A DNA stretch of 64,000 nt from contig NC_047066.1 in NCBI RefSeq assembly GCF_902459465.1, forward strand, positions 19,967,047 to 20,031,046. Direction: 5' to 3'. Position numbers and translations under genes: made by a program. The notes beneath the pieces are model-generated. The model did not search any database and was not told the origin of the DNA. It saw nothing but the letters and a program-made list of their open reading frames with translations. This stretch comes from Asterias rubens (Eukaryota > Echinodermata > Asteroidea > Forcipulatida > Asteriidae). This document shows positions 1 through 12,300 of this stretch, in pieces (the stretch's first letter is position 1; every line of letters begins with the position of its first letter).

Positions 1-371
1 AATTTCATGCTAAGCAAATTTTTGTGCTTACAGCCTTTATGTAATTGGGCCCATAGCTCAAAAAGGATAATTCAAAAGCTTGCATGTAGTAAAAACATTG
101 AAACATCGAAAACAGTTCTAGGGCGATAAGTATACATGTATATGAAAAGAAAATACCTGAAGACTGGATGATACAATTAATTTATACGTTTGAAAGTGAG
201 ATTGTGATGTGTCATTGCACAAGGGATGAAGGGGTATGGGCATCGGTTTGACACAGTACATGTATATGGCACTCGCCTATGACCAGACATTGGTCAACTT
301 GTTTGTTATTGGGGCGATAGGGTTTACTATTACAATTACTTTATGATAATTTGTTCCTATCTTTATAACAG
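1..371 (+). other. CLIP1 intron; left-edge repeat fragment
   Basis: Intronic sequence before the first visible exon. Bases 1-60 (TGCTAAGCA, GTGCTTACA, ATTGGGCCC) resemble a dispersed stem-forming repeat seen again at 7419-7592 and 18783-18870. Nothing else recognised. Confidence 0.4.
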
Positions 372-3300
372 ATTTAGAGCGGAAATATAAAGCAAGTGAG
401 GACAGATGTAATCAACTAGTACAAGATAAACAGAAATTGGTGAGGAGACTTTAATATTGTTTTCCCTTGCTATGTGTGTGGTAAAAAAAGATTAGATAAA
501 AAAGATAAGATAAAAAATATTATATATTATATAATATATAATATATACTATATATTTTGTTTTTGGTGTGTTTACATTGAACTACATGTACTTGGGTCAT
601 GAAAATAAAAGGATGAGCAGTGAGTAGTAAGCAGCCCTACTGGTTTGTGCATGATCCAATTTATGAAGTAAGTCCACTGTTTGGAAAAGGAATAACATGG
701 AGATAACAGGCGTGAGTTGCCAGACAAAAAGGATGCATTATTTAAGCCTCTTTCTTTAATGGAACCTTTTAGCAATGGAACGTTACATTCTCATCAGCGT
801 ACAATGTACAATGTTATCTATCATTGTTTTTTCCGATCCTCACTCTGTGTGTTTTAGGAGGGAGACATAGCTCATATGATGAAGAGCTCTGGGGATAGCT
901 CAGAGCAGCTGGTAAACCTCAATGAACAGCTAAGAACCAAGGAGAGGTAAGACTTGCATCCTGTCTTCTTGTTGTGCCTTGCATTTGTTTGCTGCATTAG
1001 TCTTGCACAATGAGCTCGAGAACCAGCCTGATGACTCTAGTCACTATACAGCCATGGCAATAGTTTTCTTTTTCTCTAAATGGAGAGTGCCAAATGTTAT
1101 AGAATTTTTCTCAATGATATTTTTTCTTGGAGTTTTTTCCCCCATTATCAAGGCAAACCACATCGGCTATTAAAAATGTAGATCTTTTGACACAAAATGG
1201 TTATAAACAAAGTAGGGGATTAATTTAAATTTAATGATAAACAGCTTATAACTACTGTAAAACTAGATGATACAAATGGCACTAGGTGAAGCATATTGGC
1301 AAATTATATTAAAAATAATGTTTGCAGCAAATTTACTTTTGTGCAGATTTAATTGCAGTATAAAAATCAAACTGAAAATTTCATTTCAATCTTTCTAAAA
1401 TGTGATAGATAAGTACAGTTAAGTTTGCAAAGTAAACAGAGATTGCACAAAATTTGCAAAATGTGATTGGGATTCAAGTTTCTCATAAATAAACTAAACA
1501 AAAAATGAGATAATTAAAGATAACTCGTTGATACTCTTGGGTCCAGACATTAGTTATTAAACAATCGCAAGTGGAACATTGAAAAATACAGCACTTCTGC
1601 AAGGTCGAGTTGGATATGGGACGCAGACTCGCTTAATTTTCCGTTTTCCAGGAGTGTATGTATGATAATGAATTTATCTTCAAGCAAACTTGTTGTGCCG
1701 ATTAAAGCAAATGGGATGTTGGAACAGCTGTATATTTTGTATATACTTGGTTTAAAATGGTGCAATACCCAGAGTTAGAAGTGCACAATACACAGGTTGT
1801 TATATATGTATATATCACACCTCTTGTTGCTATTAGTTGACCAATCAGAATTGAGTATTCGAGTTTCCTTGAAGATAAAATGTTTTTTTAAGACTCTCAT
1901 AGCACCTTTATCAATTTTGTTTGCATGTGATTTGAGTTTGATCCAAACCCCCTTAAACCACTTTCCAGACGTGTGGAAGAGTTACTAGCGGAGCTCTCAG
2001 ATGCCAACCAATCGGTAGCCAAGCTCAAGGACACGTTAAACCAGAGCAGCGAATCGGCCGGGAAGGATACCAAGATGGCCGCCGAGAGGCATCAGCAGGA
2101 AATGGACAGATATCTGCTGGAGATAAGCTCTCTGGTAAGCGATGACTGCCCTGTCCATGTATGGACTATAGAGGGCCAGTTTGTTCATGAATCTTGTATG
2201 TTGAAAGATGTTGCATATTTTTGACCACAGGAGGGCGCTTTCAAACCATACCCTCAAAAACATTTGAAAGCGCCCTTGCAGGTTCAAAACGGGTGCCAGG
2301 TCATTATGTCACAATTGTGGGACAGTGGTTTTACTTAAAACATGTACTTTAAGATTTAAGTTATTTTTATCTGATGGGCATGCACTGAGCAGAAAATAGT
2401 CGCACAAATAAATTGGCAAATTATTTTGCAAATTGTTTTAGTGCAAAAAATGGCCACCTTAGAAAGTTTTAACTATACAATCTTTTACTATTTATCTTCA
2501 TTTTCACGGTTAAAACTTTAAAAATTTTTACCTCAATTGTAGTCCAACATTAGTATCGAAGTGTGAGCTACATGTGTGGAAAACGATGGACCAAAAACAA
2601 ATTTAATTGTGATATCATGGCCTCCTGTACATTGTAGCTTTTGATGCATTGTGACTCAACTTGTATGCATATGTTATGTGCCTGAAGGGTAAGAACATCA
2701 CTGTTGACATTTGATTTGTGAACATGCGGTTAAAAAATCGCCAGACTACTAGCAAGTCCAAAAATGTTATCGTTGAGCCAGAAGTTTGTCCAAACACTCA
2801 CTAAAAATCTACTAAAACTAAAGCTTGCTGACTCAAACTACTTCCAAAAATTTCAGCAAATAGTTAAGAAGAAAGAAATACTTTGGGTTTTATGTTAAAT
2901 ACTTCTGGGCCTTATAAGCAAGGCACAAACAAATTATGCTTACCAGCTCAATGATTTATCACAGACCTTGGGTGTCTAATTACATACATGTAGTTGCTTG
3001 TTTGTTTGTTCCCATTACACGTTCATATCTTTCAGAACATCATTGCAAAACCCTCCCCTTTTTGGGGTTGATTTGAAATTATAATTGCCACCCTTATATA
3101 GTTCAATCATCAGTGCTTAATTACTCACTAACTTGCACCTACTAGCATGATGCCTCCCACTAACCTGTACATGCTGGCATGAGAACATTTTCCACTTCAA
3201 ACTTTCAGATATCTTAATTGAACTCCTATGATCTATTAACAAAGATAGTTTCTTGCACTTGCTGGTCTCCACCCCTTCTCCAAACTTCCTCATAAATATA

Positions 3301-6300
3301 AGCATCTTGATTTGCTGTTCGACCATTCAACGTAAATCGCAAAACCACAGTCATAAGCCACGGTTGATAATCTGCCACAGTGCTTGTATGCTGGAAATCC
3401 TGGGAACACTTGGACTTAACTCCAGTTGACCGAAATACAATGATAAACATCACAGACAGCTTGTCCACTCTTACACACATACATATTACATAGTTTTGCT
3501 GCAAAAGTACAAAGGTCTGCATTCTGGAATTATATAATAACCCCAAAAAGGGAGAATCGAGGCATGAATTACAGTACCTTCTGTCCCTCCTGTAGTGTAG
3601 AGTCCAAGCGTTTCAACACACCTCACCTTTGTATGAGGAAACACTAATACTCATAGATTAAAAGGGGTTTTAATAGGAGACTTTCCAACGCTAGGTGGCA
3701 GCAGACATACCGGGTAAATTTCCATTGTTTACGTAGTTCTGAACATGCGCATAATTCTGAGATCAATGGATTTACCCGGTAAGTCTGCTGCCCTCTATCG
3801 TCCCAGAAAGTCTCCCATTGGCTTGATGACTGACTCAGCACGTGACCTATCTAGGATTTCCCCTGGGGACTAGTCTGTAAGCCACATCGTTTCTGTTTTA
3901 ATCCATGGGATTGAAAAGACAGGCCTCGGAAGGGTGCTCATCTGCAGGAACCAAGGACAAAATCCAACAACAAGGCATGCTAGTTCTGCCCCTCCACCAG
4001 CTATCACACACACATACATGTATTCTGTTATTCGTCGCTATTTTTGTTATTGTGTCAAATGCATGTACATGTATACAAACATTTATTTGCAATAAGTGCC
4101 CGAATAATTAAGATCAGTTTTACTGTGATAAATGCATTCCGCAGATCGTTAATCAAATATAATTAACTAGATTTTAAAATGATGCATATAAAACAATCGA
4201 AACCCTTCATTTTCTCTTCCTAGGTGACGCTGTGAACCTCCCTATCCCCTTTCCTTGCCAACTTGTATATTATTTTTATATTTAATTTTGCTCCTCATTT
4301 GTTTTTAGTTTTGTACCGCTTTCCTTCCGCCATTTTATTTTTGTATTAAGTTGTTTTTTTCATCTCGGGACCAATGCCACTTCATGCTAGCATTCCTCCG
4401 TATTAAAGTGCAATACCTTTGTAGTAGAATTGACCAAGTCAAATTAAAGTTTATTTAAAAGAAATGTAGTTTTTTAAATTCATATATTTTGTTTGTTATA
4501 GTTGGGGGTGTTACTTTAATGTGCCATAAGTCTCGCTGCCGGTATTAGTGCAATATGTTTTTGATTGTCCATTATAGGGCTAAAATAGCTCAGGTGGTAG
4601 TATAGTCAGGGCCAGATGATTCAAAAGGCACAGTGCCTACCAAACATATGGGGCCAATGGAACTGGTTAGCGCTGCCCCCATTGGTTTTGTGCATGAAAG
4701 CGAAGCAACAACGTCCTGGCTCTGTCATGTCTGTCAAAACACTGGTCGGACATCCAGACACACACAAGAAAAGTTTGTTTAAAATTCAAACTTATCTCTG
4801 GACTTTTAGGCAAATTTCAGGCTAGAACAAAACATACTGCATACTTCTGTACTTAAAAAATTAAGCATTTAAAGGCACTATGAAATTGGCCCTGGAGCAT
4901 AGGGCCTATATGGAACACGGGTGCCTATGGTTTACTTATTCCTTTAGACTACAGAACACGTGTGCCTAGAGCCTACAGTGAATTGGTGCTATGCTTGGGG
5001 CCACCTTGTTCCGTGAGCCTATAGAACACTTGTGCATGCGTACAGAACTCTTTCCGTGTCTGCGCCCCGGGCCTACAGAATACTGATGCCTTGGGTGGGG
5101 TGGTTTCTCGGGCCTACAGTACACTGGTACATACATGTATGCCTACATAACACTAGTACATGCCAACAGAACATTGGTTTCTGCCTACATATCATTGGTG
5201 TCTATGCCTTGGGCTCACAGAATACTGGTGCCTTGACCTACTGCTTGGGCAAGCTGAACACAGGTGCTTGAACCCAGTGCACTGCTTGGGGCAACCTTGT
5301 CCATTGGGCTGACAGAACACTTGTGCATGCCTACAGAACTCCAGGTCATGCCTACTGTATAGAACACCAGTACATGCCTACAGAACATTGGTGTCTGTGC
5401 CATGGGCTCATGGAATACTGGTGCCTTGGGCAAGTCATTGCTTGGGCAAGCTGAACACAGGTGCCCGAACCCAGTGCACTGCTGCCATGCTTAAGGCCAC
5501 CTTGTCCCTTGGGCTGACAGAACACTTGTCCATGCCTACAGAACACCAGTACATGCCTTTAGAACACTAGTACATTTATGTACACATACATGTACATGCC
5601 TACAGAGCATGTCTGTGCCTTGGGCTCAAAGAATACTGGTGCCTTGGGCAAGTCATTGATTGGGCAAGCTGAACACAGGTGCCTAGTACATGTATGTAAC
5701 AACATGTAATCCTGCCCTATTAGCCAACACATTCCTCCACTCCAACAATGTTTAATACAGTATGTACCTTAATTGTCTGTTTTATTGTGGTCTATCCAAA
5801 GGGTATAAAACATGAATTCTTAAGAAGCTGCCTTGTGGTTAATGTATTTTAATTGTTTAATTCTTGACAAAGACTAACATTATGTACAAAAATATGCTAT
5901 TTGACTTTTGTTAATCAAACTAACCTGAAAAAAATATACAGCAATAACTGCTTGGCTTTAAAAACTAATTAATTTAAAACACTAGAAATTTATGTGCAAT
6001 TTTTAATGTACATATTCTTCCATTCAGAGGAAGTAATTAGTATAAGAGTTAATTGCTGTGGTTACGCACAAAAAAAGGCTGTTTTATTGTTATTTTTCAA
6101 TTAAAGGTGCTAACCCATACAATGTCTTAATAGGAGAGTATACCTTTAGTAAATACATGTATTCCAAAAAATAATAACCATACCATTACTTTGTAAGAAG
6201 CGGTGTAACTGTTGATAATGTATAACATTTTAGGAAACAGCTTCCTTTTAAGGAGGAGAAAGTATATTTAAAAGAATTCAATCTGAGAATTGTTTTATGC

Positions 6301-9300
6301 ATTTTCAAACTTGTTGACCAAAATATGGCCAAGTAGGTTCACATTCCTCACTTATTATTCCTCATTCCACTTTATTTCCACTCTGAAGCTTTCCTTCACA
6401 AGTAAAATGAGACAGACTTGCCAGCTATCGTTTAATTGAAATATTTGTTTGTAAAAGTTGTCAAACATATTCACAAACTTGACAAATTTCCTCTTTCAAG
6501 TTTCTGAAGCTACTAATACAACTTGCCAAATTCATTTTTTTTCTTCACAATACACTAAATGAAAACTTATAACTTTCTTGAACCTACAAATAGCTTATTT
6601 AAATTTACTCTTAGTTTTTTGGACAAAGTGTGTTAGCCTTCGTGTAAATTTACTTCATCAGGAAAGCTACAAATCTGACCATGTTTATAAATAATATACC
6701 ATTTACATGTATGATGTTGACAGTCATAAACAAAAATCATGAACTTAATTCCAAGTATGACTATCCGTTATTTGATTCATTCATATACACATCCAAATCA
6801 TAAACACATCCAAATCATAAAATTCCCAAAACAAATGTATCTACATGTCATGGAACCCAATCTCTAACTTCCCCCGTCATCATCATTGTCCAAACCTCCT
6901 CCTCTTCTTTCCATCTTGCCTGCTTCCCCTTGTCTGTTTTTTCCTTCATCTTTCCTTCATCATTTTGTTTTTGAGTTGCACTTGGCCCACTCTCCCTCAT
7001 CTGTTTTCTCTTGCCCTCACCACCACCCAGCAAGCGAACTTAGTGACCTCGACTGCCAAGGTCGCCCAACTCCTAGAGACACACAAGGCGGAGGTGGAGG
7101 CGTTGACCGCAACCCATGTCGGGGCTCTCTCTGAGGTCAAGGGTCAGGCGGAGAAACAGAAGGAGGTGACAGAGAAGCTCAGGTCGGAGGAGGAGAGTCT
7201 GAAATGTTCGCTGAAAGAGTTGGAGCACAGGGCGGAGAAGTTAACGGTGAGTTATCCTTGTGTATGTAGACACAATCAATTAATTAATCAGAAAACATTT
7301 ATAATGCGCCAATATAAATAAAGGGTAGAACGACTTATTGGTATCATTCCTTACACTAACAAAATTTAACACCATTATGGCAACTTTAACTGATGGACCC
7401 TGATTACTCTGTTATGAACCCAATTTCACAGAGCTGCTTAAGCACAAAAGGTAGCTACATGTAAGCACAACAAAATTATGCTTACCTGACTAAGGTTACC
7501 GGCCAAACTAACATGTAATGTGTACAATTTGTGACTGTTTTCTTTCTCGTTAATCTTTTCTGCTTAAGCAGCTCTTTGAATTTTGGCCCAGATCACATGT
7601 AAACAGTGGGGTATCTGAAAGGGACTGCAGTGTACAATGTACTTTCAAACGTCTCTGCCTACATGTAGGTGCCTATTTCACAGGTTTCTGGAAGCAAATT
7701 TTGAGAACACCCTACTAGGGTACTGCTTACCTGTACTCCAGAGCAGGGCTGGATATTCCCCGGGGTATGGCCCATATGCGAGGAGGTAGATCAGGGGAAA
7801 AGCGATCCAACTGTGAAAGGGGTGGCCGTTATTCCTTGGGGAACAGAGTAGTGTGAATAGGCATCTAAAGACTTCTCACTTGACTTAAACATTCTGTCCT
7901 GCTTTGTCTTTCTCCGTTACAGACAGAGAAGACGCAGACAGAGTCCACTCTAGTACAGACAAACAAAGAGAAGGACAAACTAAGAGAGGAGCTGGATCAG
8001 ACGTTAGCCGAGAAGCAGCAGTTGCTTCTGGCCAAGGCTGAGCTGACTCTACGACACGATGAGACCTCAGGGAAATACAAGCAGCTACAGGACCAGATGG
8101 ATAAGGAGGGATTTTCAGCTACTGAGGTACGGGATTACTGTTTTAGAACTGCTTTGGCAAAACTTGAGCATTTGCTATAATCAGAGCTGCAAACTCTCCC
8201 CGGTTTCTGTTGTCTTTTATAATCAACCAATCTTTCTATGTTCTTATGACAAATTTGTAAGAAGCCAGATTTTAAGGTTTTTAACTAAATTCATTATGAC
8301 TGGTGTCATGATGCCAGGTCCCATCCCTGTAGCTGATAACCTGTGGAATATATTTGAATTTGTTGGCTTTTAGCGAGACTCTGTTAACCTGGCTTAATTT
8401 GTAAATTGTAATTGAACCACAGCAACAACTGGCTCTACAAGACACGAGGTCCAGTCTAGAGAAGATCACCCAGGAGCGAGACACGGCTCTGAGGGAGAGG
8501 ACGGAGGCCTTGGCCCAGGCCCAGGAATCCCAGATGAAGCTGGAGAGTAAAGTGTCAGAGATTGAGATGGTGAGACAGGACGGTGAGAAGAAATATCAGG
8601 AGCAGCTGCAACGAAATGCTGAGACAACCAAGGAGAGTGACGAAGGCCTGAAGGAGATGAGGAGTCAATTGTGAGTAGAAATTGAGAAAGTCTTGAAAAC
8701 ACTTTTGATTTGGGGGTTGAACAAAGAAAATTTGACTAGAACTGATGGGTTTGAACCAATGACCTCCGGAAAGGTGCCGCCGCTCTTCTAACTAAGCTAT
8801 CTAGCCATATGTTTGGGTCTCCCTATTTGTCAATATTTTGTTCAGGTTGCCAGTCAGAAGTCATACAGCAACCGCTGTGCAGCCAGGGATCACCACCAAA
8901 TTTACGATACAACCTGGGAAGCAGCAGCCAGGGAATCACCATAAGGGGATGTGACTTTTTATTTCTGATATCAAACAAACAAATTTTGTCATGAAGACAA
9001 AAATCTTGCGCACTTAAAACACACTTTACACCAGATGATGTAATCTGCAGTTTTGTTATTTTTATTCTGCAGAGAGATGTCATTACAAAGCCTTGAAGAC
9101 ATTACATCAGAGAAAGCCAGGTTGGAGTCTGAGAAAGCACAACTGCAGACGCAACTTGACGACTCTCATTCACAAGGGAATGACCTAAAACAACAGGTAT
9201 TAACGAACTACCATGTTCAGTCAAAATCAAAATCAGTTCTTCTGAGCACTTTCAGACGTTTTTCTCAAGTTTTTGGCACTACAAAAGTGAATAACATTAT

Positions 9301-12300
9301 TACTTCATTCTTATATAACGTTTTATCACACCTAGGGGTGTATCAAAGCGCTCAGTATTTTTCTGCCACAAGGCACGTAGAGCTACGTTTTGAAGTAGAG
9401 ACCAGTTACGTTTATGCTTTATAGCACCATGTAATGATTCACAAGGTGCTGTGGTACAATATGCTGCCGATCAGACCAGAGACACCTAGGTGAACCCCTT
9501 CTCTTCACAATAAGTGCACTGGGTTCTTTCAAGTGCATTACACAACCCATGTACAGTTGTGATTAGTATGACTACTATTTGTCTTTTGTGAAACCAGACC
9601 AGCAAAGAGTTAGAGGTGCTGAGAATATCCCTTGACAAGCTAACCAAAGAAAAAGAAGTCCTCTCCCTTGAGAAACAAACTGCCCTCCAAGAGAAGGAGG
9701 TCCTGCTCCAAGAGCAGGACATCATCAAGAAAGAGAGGGAAACAGCTCTTCAGGAAAGCCAACAGGCAGTCCTGGAACGAGAAAGCCTCCTCAAAGAAAA
9801 GGAAGCCATCACGGAAGAGAAGAGCAACGTCACCAAAGAGAAGGATACGATCCTTGAGTTGAAGGCTTCTGCCGAGAGGCAAGCGCAGGAGGCGGAGAGG
9901 CAAGCGCAGGAAGCGGAGAAGCAGAGGGTGGCGTTGCACGGAGAGGTAGAAGGGTTAAGGCGACAGGTGGATGTGTACAAGCAGCAGATGGAGACGGTTA
10001 AACAGGCTACAGAAGAGGGTCAGAGCAATATGGGATCCTTGCAGGCACAGCTGTGAGTTGTTACAAATTTTGTTCTTATTTCATTAATCGATGAGTTGTT
10101 TATAGCTTTTAGTGTGCGTTTGTGGTCTGTTGTGGCTGAGTGGTCTGGTGCATGGAATTCTAGTTCTGATGGCAAAGTCATGAGAGTGTGGGTTCTAATT
10201 CTGTTCATGACACTTGTCAGGGATGAGAAATTTCAGACTTTTACCTGGATTCAGACTTTTAAAGTCAGCCTGGTGAAAAAAATTAGCTGTGTTTTTGGAG
10301 CAGCGTGTATTGCACATGGTGGTTTGGACACCAGCAGACAGAGCCTGGAGCCGAAACCCAAGGTGAGTTATGATAAAGGCCCCTGGTCTGAATGCACATT
10401 ATACATTTCTATTATTAAATTGTTTGGCTGGTTTTTTTTTATTTACCCATTATTAGAGCTGAAGCAAGATGTGAGTCTGATGCCAGACAACACAAAGCAG
10501 ACCAGCTAGAAGCTGAGGCAGCCAAACTTAAAGAATCAGTAGCAGATTTGACGAAGACCAGACAAGCCAAACAAGAGGTACTTGGGCGAATGTTAATACG
10601 GAGGTTGCAGGTTCAAGTCCTGCTTTAGTAAATCTTTCTTTATTGTTCCCCAAATTTATTAATTTGTTTTCTTGACTTAATAGACACTGGACACTATTGG
10701 TCCTTGTCAAAGGCCAGTCTTCTGACGTTGAGTACATGTATCTCATAATATGCATAAAATAAAAAACCTGTGAAAATTTGAGCTCAATTGGTCGTCGAAG
10801 TTGCGAGACAATAATGCAAGAAAAAAAACACCCTTGTGTGCTTTCAGATGGTTGATTTCGAGACCTCAAGATCTAATTCTGAGGTCTCAAAATCAAATTC
10901 GTGGAAAATTACTTCTTTCTCGAAAACTACATTACTTCAGAGGGAGCCTTTTCTCACAATGTTTTATACTATCAACAGCTCCCCATTACTCGTTACCAAG
11001 TAAGGTTTTATGCTAATAACTATTTGAGTAACTACCAATAGTGTCCACTGCCTTGAACATTGAGCCTTTGTTTTGTTGTTTTCCAGTTGGAAACTGATTT
11101 TGCCAAAGCAAGTAAAGATCTGCAGGAGTTGAAAGAAAGGTATGTCCCATTCTGATTGTAGATTCGCTTTAATCAAATTTATCACCACTTACAGTTTTAT
11201 TATACTAGCACCACACTTAGGGAAACAGGAGCCGATTTCATGAAGGCTTTTTAACTGTTTAAAATAGTTTATGATCCTTTTATGCTCCTGGTAAAGGAGG
11301 GTGTTGACTAATATGTATTTTTTATAGCTCTTAGGCAGGTTAGTATTTTATTTTTGTTAGTAGTAGGATTTCAAACATACATGTAGCATGGTGAAGATAC
11401 AGTGTAGTAAACATGTAGGTAATAGTAAAGGAATGGTTTTCCGAAACACTGTGTACATGACAACAGTCTCTCTGTGAGCTGGTGCAGATGTTTTGACTTA
11501 CTTTGATAATTTATTGTGCAAAGATGCTTTACTGAAGCAAAAAAGTTGACTTTCTGTAAGTTTTCTTGGTCATATTAAATACCGGTAAGTTGACATCTTA
11601 GTTTCAGTACGTAGATTTTGTGAGATAAATAAATATCTTGAACAAGTGGTATAGCACCTCCTCGGCTTCTTGAAAATATCACCGAGACAATATAAAAACA
11701 TTTAATATATGTCTACATTGCAATTTATTATTTTTTGGGGGGAAACACAGGCTGGAGGCAGAGACTACGGGTTACGAGGCCGAACGGGATTCAGTTCAGA
11801 ACACACTGGATGTGACCAATTCATTAGTCGTTGAAAAGGAAAAGGAGATACAGCAGCAGAGTGTGGAGGTAAGCTTTTAGAAATCTCTCAAGAATCAACT
11901 AGCAGAAATGGTCAAACAATAAGGATATCAGCTGAAATCTAAAAGGCTACAATTAATTGCGTCTATGGGTTTTTTGAAGAGTAATTGCATAAGTCAATTC
12001 TCAAACTTGTAGTAAACATACCATACAACAAACCTGTTGACCTAAGTGCTATGACGTGGATTCGAACCCACAACCAACCACAACTTTAGTTCAGTGCACT
12101 TGACCATTACAGGCTCATATCAGGCTTTGTTACGATTTCGGCAATCAAAATAAGAAGGAACTATTTTTCATGCTGTTTTCTCTCATCTTTGATAGTAAAT
12201 CAGACAAAACTATTCCTCTTTAGGATGCTACAGTATGGACAGTATCAAACTTAACATGCTGTTGGATTCTGATGGGTTGGGGTGGTTTGGGTTAACACAT

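Noticed and set aside
6845-7030. ORF extension upstream of the CLIP1 exon at 7031
   Set aside because: Pyrimidine-rich intron tail before the CACCCAG acceptor; the exon phase fits only from 7031.
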